Origin: Pseudomonadota bacterium
Lineage (GTDB): Bacteria > Pseudomonadota > Gammaproteobacteria > Xanthomonadales > Xanthomonadaceae
Assembly: GCA_023430045.1 (NCBI GenBank)
Contig: JAEZCF010000017.1
Location: 1-34,144 of the forward strand
Direction of reading: 5' to 3'
Length of the DNA stretch: 34,144 nt
Part shown: positions 25,463-31,718 of the stretch, in pieces
Layout: each line of letters starts with the position of its first letter
Position numbering within the stretch: position 1 is the stretch's first letter
The notes under the pieces: generated by a model
Told to the model about the DNA's origin: nothing
Seen by the model: the letters and a program-made list of their open reading frames with translations, nothing else
Databases searched by the model: none
Made by a program: the position numbers and the translations under genes

Positions 25463-26773
25463 ATGTTTGATCGCTCGAAGAAGGGCGAAAACGCACTGTT
25501 GATCCAGCCGCATGCAGGCAAGCTGGAAGACGATGTGCTCGAAGAATTCGGTGATCTGGCGCGGTCGGCTGGCGCCACCATCGCCGCCACCATCACGGCG
25601 CGTATCGACCGGCCCAGTCCGTCCACGTTGATCGGCAGCGGCAAGCTGGATGAAGTGAAAGCTGCGGCCGACGCCACCGGCGCGGACCTGGTGCTGGTCA
25701 ACCATGCGCTGTCGCCGGTGCAGGAGCGCAACCTGGAACGTTTCCTGGAACGCCGGGTGATCGACCGTACCGGACTGATCCTGGACATCTTCGCCCAGCG
25801 TGCGCGCAGCCATGACGGCAAGCTGCAGGTCGAGCTGGCGCAGCTGCGCCATCTCGCCACGCGGCTGGTGCGCGGCTGGACCCATCTTGAACGCCAGCGC
25901 GGCGGTTCCATCGGCCTGCGCGGCCCGGGCGAAACCCAGCTGGAAACCGACCGCCGCCTGCTGCAGAAGCGGGTGGAACAGCTGCAGAAGCGCTTGGAGA
26001 AGGTCGAGGTGCAGCGCACCCAGATGCGCCGTGCGCGCGTGCGCAGCGAACTGCCGCGCGTGGCACTGGTGGGCTACACCAATGCCGGCAAGTCCACGCT
26101 GTTCAACGCACTGACCGGCGCCGAAGCCTATGCGGCCGATCAGCTGTTCGCCACGCTGGATCCGACCGTGCGGCGCATCGCGCTGCCCGGTGGCAACGTG
26201 GTGCTGGCCGATACCGTCGGCTTCGTGCGCGACCTGCCGCACGATCTGGTCGCGGCGTTCCGTTCCACGCTGTCCGAAGCACGCGAGGCGGATTTCCTGC
26301 TGCATATCGTCGATGCCGCCGATCCGCATCGCGAGGAACGCATCGCCCAGGTGGATGAAGTGCTGGCCGCCGTCGGGGCGGGCGATCTGCCGCAGCTGCT
26401 GGTGTTCAACAAGATCGACCGTGTCGAGGGTGCGGAGGTGCGCCATGACGGCCAGGATGGCGTGCCGGACGAGTCGCGTCGCGAGCGCGTATGGATTTCC
26501 GCACGTGATGGGCGTGGCCTGGAACTGCTGCAGGCGGTGCTCGGCAAGCGCCTGGGCCTGCAGCATGTGAGCGGTGCGCTGCGGCTGCCACCGTCGGCGG
26601 GGCGATTGCGCGCGAAGCTGCACCAGATGGAAGTGGTGCGCGATGAACGGTCGGACGAAGAAGGCTGGCTGCTGCAGGTGGATATTCCGATCGCCGAGGC
26701 CGAGAAGCTGGCCGCGGGCGAAGACGGCGCGCCAATCCGTGCGCTGCTGCCGGAGAAGGTCCCGGAGTGGTGA
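25463..26773 (+). CDS. hflX: Ribosome-associated GTPase HflX
   Basis: GTPase that splits stalled or stressed 70S ribosomes. It has 436 aa. The HflX N-terminal domain contains IDRPSPSTLIGSGKLDEVK, NHALSPVQERNLE and DRTGLILDIFAQRA, then a coiled-coil linker with GGSIGLRGPGETQLETDRRL. The G domain has G1 GYTNAGKST (204-212), G2 FATLDPT, G3 DTVGF and G4 NKID. The C-terminal domain continues to residue 436. It is the last gene of the folP-miaA-hfq-hflX group. hflK and hflC, next in E. coli, are not here. Confidence 0.97.
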   Translation: MFDRSKKGENALLIQPHAGKLEDDVLEEFGDLARSAGATIAATITARIDRPSPSTLIGSGKLDEVKAAADATGADLVLVNHALSPVQERNLERFLERRVIDRTGLILDIFAQRARSHDGKLQVELAQLRHLATRLVRGWTHLERQRGGSIGLRGPGETQLETDRRLLQKRVEQLQKRLEKVEVQRTQMRRARVRSELPRVALVGYTNAGKSTLFNALTGAEAYAADQLFATLDPTVRRIALPGGNVVLADTVGFVRDLPHDLVAAFRSTLSEAREADFLLHIVDAADPHREERIAQVDEVLAAVGAGDLPQLLVFNKIDRVEGAEVRHDGQDGVPDESRRERVWISARDGRGLELLQAVLGKRLGLQHVSGALRLPPSAGRLRAKLHQMEVVRDERSDEEGWLLQVDIPIAEAEKLAAGEDGAPIRALLPEKVPEW

Positions 26774-26823
26774 TGGCGCCGTAGCGTGGAAGACCCGCCA
26801 GGGCAGGCGCCATCGGCGCCTGG

Positions 26824-26853
26824 TTGGTCGCCACGGGCCGGATGGGGTACAAC
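26824..26853 (+). promoter_or_regulatory. Possible promoter for pncC
   Basis: TTGGTC (26824-26829) and TACAAC (26848-26853) with an 18-bp spacer, 27 bp ahead of the pncC ATG. This is a moderate match judged by eye in the 107-bp gap after hflX. Confidence 0.35.
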
Positions 26854-26880
26854 GGCAGTTCCCCCTTCGACGCCACGCAC

Positions 26881-27375
26881 ATGACCGTTCCCACCGACGA
26901 CCTGCTGTCCTCCCTGGGCAGTGAGCTGGGCCAGCGCCTGCAACAGGCCGGCCTGCAGCTGGTCACCGCCGAAAGCTGCAGTGGCGGCTGGATCGCCAAG
27001 GTGATGACCGACATCGCCGGTTCATCGGCGTTTTTCGATTGCGGCATGGTGGTCTACAGCTACGAGGCCAAGCAGCGTCTGCTCGGCGTACGCGCGCAGA
27101 CGCTGGAAGCCTTTGGCGCGGTCAGTCGCGAGACGGTGCTGGAGATGGTCTCCGGCGCACTGGTGAACTCCGGTGCGGGCATCGCGGTTGCGGTCACCGG
27201 CATCGCCGGCCCCGGCGGCGGCAGTGATGACAAACCGGTCGGCAGCGTGTGGATCGGCTGGAAGCGTCGCGGCGGCTATGCGCAGGCGCAGCTGTTCCAT
27301 TTCCACGGCGACCGCGATGCGATCCGCCGGCAGACCGTTTCGGCGGCGTTGCACGGCATCCTCGCGCAGCTGTGA
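26881..27375 (+). CDS. pncC: Nicotinamide-nucleotide amidohydrolase PncC (CinA C-terminal type)
   Basis: Deamidates nicotinamide mononucleotide to nicotinate mononucleotide in NAD recycling. It has 164 aa, the size of a stand-alone CinA C-terminal domain. LVTAESCSGGWIAKVMTDIAGSSAFFDCGMVVYSYEAK carries the catalytic Ser32 region. SGAGIAVAVTGIAGPGGGSDDKPVGSVWIG is the second signature. The N-terminal COG1058 domain of full-length CinA is absent. The ATG at 26881 is preferred over in-frame 26824, which overlaps the putative promoter. CinA-type genes often lie near recA, as here. Confidence 0.93.
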   Translation: MTVPTDDLLSSLGSELGQRLQQAGLQLVTAESCSGGWIAKVMTDIAGSSAFFDCGMVVYSYEAKQRLLGVRAQTLEAFGAVSRETVLEMVSGALVNSGAGIAVAVTGIAGPGGGSDDKPVGSVWIGWKRRGGYAQAQLFHFHGDRDAIRRQTVSAALHGILAQL

Positions 27376-27411
27376 GATGCTGCCCGCTGGCGGGTGGCGG
27401 AGCATGCATCG

Positions 27412-29091
27412 ATGTGGGAAACGCTGGGAACCGTCCGTGATCTGGGGCGGCTGCAGGAAATCGCCGCAGTCCTGATCCGCAATGGATTCGGCGACCTGGT
27501 GCGACGCATCGGGCTGGCCGATGTGCTGGAACGCGCCGGCCGGCTGCTGCACTGGGGCGACGATACCCCACGGCCGCCGATGACCGCGCCGATGCGCGTG
27601 CGGCGCGCGATGGAAGAACTGGGGCCGACCTTCGTCAAGCTTGGCCAGGTGCTGGCCACCCGCGTGGATCTGTTTCCCGCGGACTGGATCGAAGAACTCT
27701 CCGAACTTCAGAACGCCGTGCCGGCCTTGCCGTACGCGCATATCCGTGAACAGCTGCGCTACGACCTGGGGGACGACCCGGAGCAGGTTTTCGCGTGGCT
27801 GGATGAAACGCCGATGGCAGCCGCATCGCTGGCGCAGGCCCATCGCGCGCGGCTGCACGACGGGCGCGAGGTCGTGTTGAAAGTGCGGCGCCCGGGTATC
27901 CGCGACGTGGTCGAAGCCGACCTGCGGCTGCTCGCCAGGCTGGCCGACATCATCGAAGCGCGACTGCCGGACCTGCGCCGTTATCGTCCTGCCGAGGTCG
28001 TGCAGCAGTTCACCACGTCGCTGCGGCGCGAACTTGATTTTGCCGCTGAATGCCGCAATGCCGAGCGCATCGCGCGGGATTTCGCCGGACGCGACGATAT
28101 CCTGATTCCTGCCGTGCACTGGCAATGGACCTGCGAAAGCCTGAATGTCCAGGATTTCGTCGAAGGCATCCCTGGCCGCGACCTGGCCGGCGTGGATGCG
28201 GCAGGCTTGGACCGTGGCGTGCTGGCGCGCAGGGGCGCGGACATCGTGTTGAAGATGGTGCTGGAGGATGGCTGCTTCCACGCCGATCCGCACCCTGGAA
28301 ACATCATCTACCTGCGCGATGGGCGCATCGGCGTGATCGATTTCGGCATGATCGGCACGTTGTCCGTACCCCGCCGGTTCCAGGTGGCGCAACTGCTGCA
28401 CGGGCTGGTGGAGCAGGAACCGGAGGCGGTGGCCGACATCCTGCTGGACTGGGCCGGTGGCGTGTCCGTGGATGAAGGCCGCCTGCAGCAGGACATCAGC
28501 CAGTTCGTGGACCGCTATCGTGGCGTGCCGCTCAAGGACCTGCGCATCGGCCTGATGCTGTCCGACATCACCCAGTTGCTGCGCAGCTACAACCTGACCC
28601 TGCCCGCCGACCTCGCGCTGATGATCAAAGCGTTCCTGACCCTGGAAGGGATGGGGCGTCAGCTGGATCCCGGCTTTGACATGGCCAGCGCGGCGCGGCC
28701 GTTCCTGGAACGCGTGGTGCTGCAGCGTTACGCGCCGCGGGCGCTGCTCAGGCGGGGGCGGCGCAGCCTGCTGGGAATGCTGGACCTGGCGGGCGAACTC
28801 CCGCGCGACCTGCGCAGGCTGGTGCAGGCCGCGCGTCGTGGGCGCCTTCAGCTGAAGGTCGAGACCACCGCACTGAGAGGGTTTGGTGACCAGGTCAACC
28901 AGGCTGCCAACCGCCTGGTGGTCGGGATCGTCACTGCTGCGTTGATCATCGGTTCGTCGATCGTCATGCACAGCGTGGGCGGCATTTCCAGCCGCTGGCT
29001 GCTGGTGCTGGGTGTGGCGGGATTCATTGGCGCTGGCCTGTGCGGCGTGTGGATCCTGTTCTCGATCTGGCGGAGCGGTCGGCGCCGCTGA
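27412..29091 (+). CDS. ABC1/AarF/UbiB-family atypical kinase
   Basis: A 559-aa protein-kinase-like protein related to UbiB, which supports ubiquinone synthesis in E. coli. Family motifs in order: KxGQ in TFVKLGQVLATRVDLFP, the Ala-rich loop AAASLAQAH that replaces a P-loop, catalytic Lys in VVLKVRRPG, ELDFAAECRNAERI, FHADPHPGN and DFGMIG. Two C-terminal membrane helices follow (about 502-522 and 527-550), then a basic tail. The start ATG 27412 has GGAG 9 bases upstream; an in-frame GTG at 27394 is an alternative. ubiE and ubiJ, usual partners of true ubiB, are not here, so the symbol is withheld. It follows pncC by 36 bp. Confidence 0.9.
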   Translation: MWETLGTVRDLGRLQEIAAVLIRNGFGDLVRRIGLADVLERAGRLLHWGDDTPRPPMTAPMRVRRAMEELGPTFVKLGQVLATRVDLFPADWIEELSELQNAVPALPYAHIREQLRYDLGDDPEQVFAWLDETPMAAASLAQAHRARLHDGREVVLKVRRPGIRDVVEADLRLLARLADIIEARLPDLRRYRPAEVVQQFTTSLRRELDFAAECRNAERIARDFAGRDDILIPAVHWQWTCESLNVQDFVEGIPGRDLAGVDAAGLDRGVLARRGADIVLKMVLEDGCFHADPHPGNIIYLRDGRIGVIDFGMIGTLSVPRRFQVAQLLHGLVEQEPEAVADILLDWAGGVSVDEGRLQQDISQFVDRYRGVPLKDLRIGLMLSDITQLLRSYNLTLPADLALMIKAFLTLEGMGRQLDPGFDMASAARPFLERVVLQRYAPRALLRRGRRSLLGMLDLAGELPRDLRRLVQAARRGRLQLKVETTALRGFGDQVNQAANRLVVGIVTAALIIGSSIVMHSVGGISSRWLLVLGVAGFIGAGLCGVWILFSIWRSGRRR

Positions 29092-29134
29092 TGGGGTCCC
29101 GGGGCCGGATGGGCCGCGCCGGAATCGCAGGCAC

Positions 29135-29162
29135 TTGCGGGCCGGTTCGTTAGTAGTAATAC
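29135..29162 (+). promoter_or_regulatory. Putative lexA promoter
   Basis: TTGCGG (29135-29140) and TAATAC (29157-29162) with a 16-bp spacer. The -10 lies inside the LexA operator, and the predicted transcription start (about 29169-29171) coincides with the lexA ATG, pointing to a leaderless mRNA. Confidence 0.55.
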
Positions 29163-29168
29163 TACTAA
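29150..29168. promoter_or_regulatory. LexA operator (SOS box) of lexA
   Basis: TTAGTAGTAATACTACTAA has 9-bp perfect arms around one central base. It matches the Xanthomonas-type SOS box (TTAG-N6-TACTA), which differs from the E. coli CTGT-N8-ACAG box. It ends 2 bases before the lexA ATG, so bound LexA would block both the -10 and the start region: autorepression. Confidence 0.93.
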
Positions 29169-29170
29169 CC

Positions 29171-29815
29171 ATGAACAGCGCCAACCTCACCGCAACCCAG
29201 CAGGCGATCCTGCAGCTGATCGCCGATCACATCGAATCTGATGGCGTGCCGCCGTCGCAGACCGAAATCGCCCGCGCATTCGGCTTCAAGGGGGTGCGTG
29301 CCGCGCAATACCATCTGGAGGCGCTGGAGCAGGCCGGGGTTATCCGCCGCGTGCCCGGACAGGCGCGTGGCATACGCCTGGTGCAGGCGCCGGCGGTGGA
29401 ACGGGTGGTCGCACCGGAGCACGACGACAGCGTGCTGCGCCTGCCGGTGCTGGGGCGCGTCGCCGCCGGCCTGCCGATCGGTGCCGATATCGGCTCGGAC
29501 GATTTCGTCGTGCTGGATCGGGTGTTCTTTTCGCCAGCGCCGGACTACCTGCTCAAGGTGCAGGGTGACTCGATGATCGACGAGGGCATTTTCGATGGTG
29601 ACCTGATCGGCGTGCATCGCACCCGGGATGCGAATTCCGGGCAGATCGTGGTGGCTCGCATCGACGACGAGATCACCGTCAAGCTGCTGAAGATCGGCAA
29701 GGATCGCATCCGCCTGCTGCCGCGCAATCCGGACTATGCGCCCATAGAGGTCCTGCCGGATCAGGACTTTTCGATAGAAGGCCTGTACTGCGGCCTGCTG
29801 CGTCCCAACCGTTGA
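29171..29815 (+). CDS. lexA: SOS repressor LexA
   Basis: Transcriptional repressor of the DNA-damage response, inactivated by RecA-stimulated self-cleavage. It has 214 aa. The N-terminal winged helix includes PPSQTEIARAFGFKGVRAAQYHLEAL. The cleavage site is Ala99-Gly100 in GRVAAGLPI. The catalytic dyad is Ser134 (QGDSM) and Lys171 (DEITVKLLK), all intact, so it should self-cleave. The recognition helix (GFKGVRAAQYH) differs from the E. coli protein, in line with the different operator. The ATG directly follows the SOS box and has no Shine-Dalgarno sequence. recA and recX follow. Confidence 0.97.
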   Translation: MNSANLTATQQAILQLIADHIESDGVPPSQTEIARAFGFKGVRAAQYHLEALEQAGVIRRVPGQARGIRLVQAPAVERVVAPEHDDSVLRLPVLGRVAAGLPIGADIGSDDFVVLDRVFFSPAPDYLLKVQGDSMIDEGIFDGDLIGVHRTRDANSGQIVVARIDDEITVKLLKIGKDRIRLLPRNPDYAPIEVLPDQDFSIEGLYCGLLRPNR

Positions 29816-29969
29816 GCGCCCGGGAGCGGCGGCGGCTGACGTCTGCGGCGATAATGTTCGGCTTGCCCGGTCGCTGTCTCAGTCTGTGCGATGAGCGCCC
29901 GCTACAGTCTCCCCCGTACCCGAGTTGACCACGATTAAAAAGATGACCACTTCCCCGAGGACCAAGACG

Positions 29970-31010
29970 ATGGATGAGAACAAGAAGCGCGCCCTGGCCG
30001 CCGCACTGAGCCAGATCGAAAAGCAGTTCGGCAAGGGCTCGGTGATGCGCATGGGTGACCGTGTTGTCGAACCTGTCGAGGCCATTCCCACCGGTTCGCT
30101 GATGCTGGATATCGCGCTGGGCATCGGGGGCCTGCCCAAGGGCCGCGTGGTGGAAATCTATGGTCCGGAATCCTCCGGCAAGACGACGCTCACCCTGCAG
30201 GCCATCGCGGAATGCCAGAAGAAGGGCGGCACCGCGGCCTTCATCGATGCCGAGCATGCCCTGGACCCGATCTACGCCGCCAAGCTTGGCGTGAACGTCG
30301 ACGACCTGCTGCTGTCGCAGCCGGATACCGGCGAGCAGGCACTGGAAATCGCCGACATGCTGGTGCGTTCGGGATCAGTGGACATCGTGGTGGTGGACTC
30401 GGTGGCCGCGCTGACGCCGAAGGCGGAAATCGAAGGTGAGATGGGCGATCAGCTGCCCGGCCTGCAGGCGCGCCTGATGAGCCAGGCCCTGCGCAAGCTC
30501 ACCGGCAACATCAAGCGCTCCAATACGCTGGTCGTGTTCATCAACCAGCTGCGCATGAAGATCGGTGTGATGATGCCGGGACAGAGCCCGGAAGTGACGA
30601 CCGGCGGCAACGCGCTCAAGTTCTACGCGTCGGTGCGCCTGGATATCCGCCGTATCGGTGCCATCAAGAAGGGCGATGAGATCATCGGCAACCAGACCAA
30701 GATCAAGGTGGTCAAGAACAAGCTTGCGCCTCCGTTCAAGCAGGTCATCACCGAAATCCTCTACGGCGAAGGCATCAGCCGCGAAGGTGAGCTGATCGAC
30801 ATGGGCGTGGATGCCAAGCTGGTCGACAAGGCGGGCGCCTGGTACAGCTATGGCGAAGAGCGTATCGGCCAGGGCAAGGACAACGCCCGTGGCTATCTGC
30901 GCGACAACCCGCAGGTCGCCGCACGGCTGGAAGCCGAGCTGCGCGAGAAGTTCCAGCCGACCGAAGTGGCTCCGCAGGCCGGCGAGGACGACGGCGACGA
31001 CGAGGCCTGA
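29970..31010 (+). CDS. recA: Recombinase RecA
   Basis: Forms filaments on single-stranded DNA for strand exchange and for LexA cleavage. It has 346 aa. The N-terminus is MDENKKRALAAALSQIEKQFGKGSVMRMG, with Walker A GPESSGKT (65-72), the Walker B-region IVVVDSVAAL, loop L1 around EMGDQLPGLQARLMSQALRKL, and NQLRMKIGVMMPGQSPEVTTGGNALKFY at the L2 region. The acidic C-terminal tail (EDDGDDEA) is present. A GAGG ribosome site lies at 29957-29960. In-frame ATGs at 29925-29943 would add residues outside the family. The 154 bp between lexA and recA hold no LexA-box match; GATAAT at 29850-29855 is a possible -10 with no good -35. Confidence 0.98.
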   Translation: MDENKKRALAAALSQIEKQFGKGSVMRMGDRVVEPVEAIPTGSLMLDIALGIGGLPKGRVVEIYGPESSGKTTLTLQAIAECQKKGGTAAFIDAEHALDPIYAAKLGVNVDDLLLSQPDTGEQALEIADMLVRSGSVDIVVVDSVAALTPKAEIEGEMGDQLPGLQARLMSQALRKLTGNIKRSNTLVVFINQLRMKIGVMMPGQSPEVTTGGNALKFYASVRLDIRRIGAIKKGDEIIGNQTKIKVVKNKLAPPFKQVITEILYGEGISREGELIDMGVDAKLVDKAGAWYSYGEERIGQGKDNARGYLRDNPQVAARLEAELREKFQPTEVAPQAGEDDGDDEA

Positions 31011-31019
31011 GTAGTACTG

Positions 31020-31059
31020 CGGGGCAGGGTGGCGCCGTCAGTGACGTCGCCCTGTCCCA
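31020..31059 (+). other. Imperfect hairpin between recA and recX
   Basis: GGGGCAGGG pairs with CCCTGTCCC (9 bp, one G-T) around an inner CGTC-AGT-GACG stem. No T-run follows, so it is not a standard terminator. In E. coli recX is expressed by read-through of a terminator behind recA; this element could play a similar part. Confidence 0.4.
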
Positions 31060-31118
31060 CAGTTTCCATGCACACCCGGGCTGGGGTGATGCAGGGACGA
31101 TAGGCTGGAAGGGCAGAC

Positions 31119-31613
31119 ATGCACGACGACACGCAATCTCCGCCATCGGCGCGAAAGCGCAGGCGTCCGGAACAGACCCCGTTGCAACGGGCGCTTGGCC
31201 TGCTGGTCCGGCGCGAGCATTCACGCAGGGAGCTGGGTCGGAAGCTGGTGGCGCGCGGCATCGAGCCGGAACAGGCGCAGGCGGCAGTCGAGAGGCTGGC
31301 CAGCGAAGGCTGGCAGGATGATGAGCGGTTCGCTGAAAGCCTGGTACGTGGACGTGCCAATGGCGGTTACGGTCCCCTGCACATCCGTGCGGAGCTGGGC
31401 ACACACGGCCTGGACAGCGAGGCCATCGCGGCGGCCATGGACAGCTACGAAGGCGATTATCTGGAAAATGCCCGCAGCCTGGTGCAGCGCCGTTTCGGCG
31501 AGAGCGGGCCACAGGACCTGCCGCAGCGGCGCAAGGCCGCCGACCTGCTGGCGCGCCGCGGGTTCGATGGCGACACCATCCGCCGTGCCACCCGCTTCGA
31601 CCCTGACGACTGA
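31119..31613 (+). CDS. recX: Recombination regulatory protein RecX
   Basis: Inhibitor of RecA filament extension and of its ATPase and coprotease activity. It has 164 aa and is all-helical, built of three-helix repeats. Typical segments are ALGLLVRREHSRRELGRKLVARG, LASEGWQDDERFAESLVRGRANGGYGPLHIRAELG, and the C-terminal RKAADLLARRGFDGDTIRRA. The N-terminus of about 20 residues is basic and probably disordered. It lies 108 bp behind recA and completes the lexA-recA-recX block. Its own promoter was not identified. Confidence 0.95.
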   Translation: MHDDTQSPPSARKRRRPEQTPLQRALGLLVRREHSRRELGRKLVARGIEPEQAQAAVERLASEGWQDDERFAESLVRGRANGGYGPLHIRAELGTHGLDSEAIAAAMDSYEGDYLENARSLVQRRFGESGPQDLPQRRKAADLLARRGFDGDTIRRATRFDPDD

Positions 31614-31718
31614 GCGGCCCGGGCCTGTTACCCTTCAAGGTTTCGGAGGTCCAGAATCCGACCCCGGCCAGCGTGGCCGGCGGCGGTGTGTCCTCCGGCC
31701 CGCAGACTGCCAGCCCCC

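Noticed and set aside
27022..29190. A 722-codon open frame on the minus strand opposite pncC and the ABC1 kinase
   Set aside because: Same shadow effect; it would also run through the LexA operator.
31008..31020. TGAGTAGTACTGC at the recA stop as a second LexA box
   Set aside because: It has a GTAGTAC core but lacks the TTAG and TACTA arms at the required spacing.
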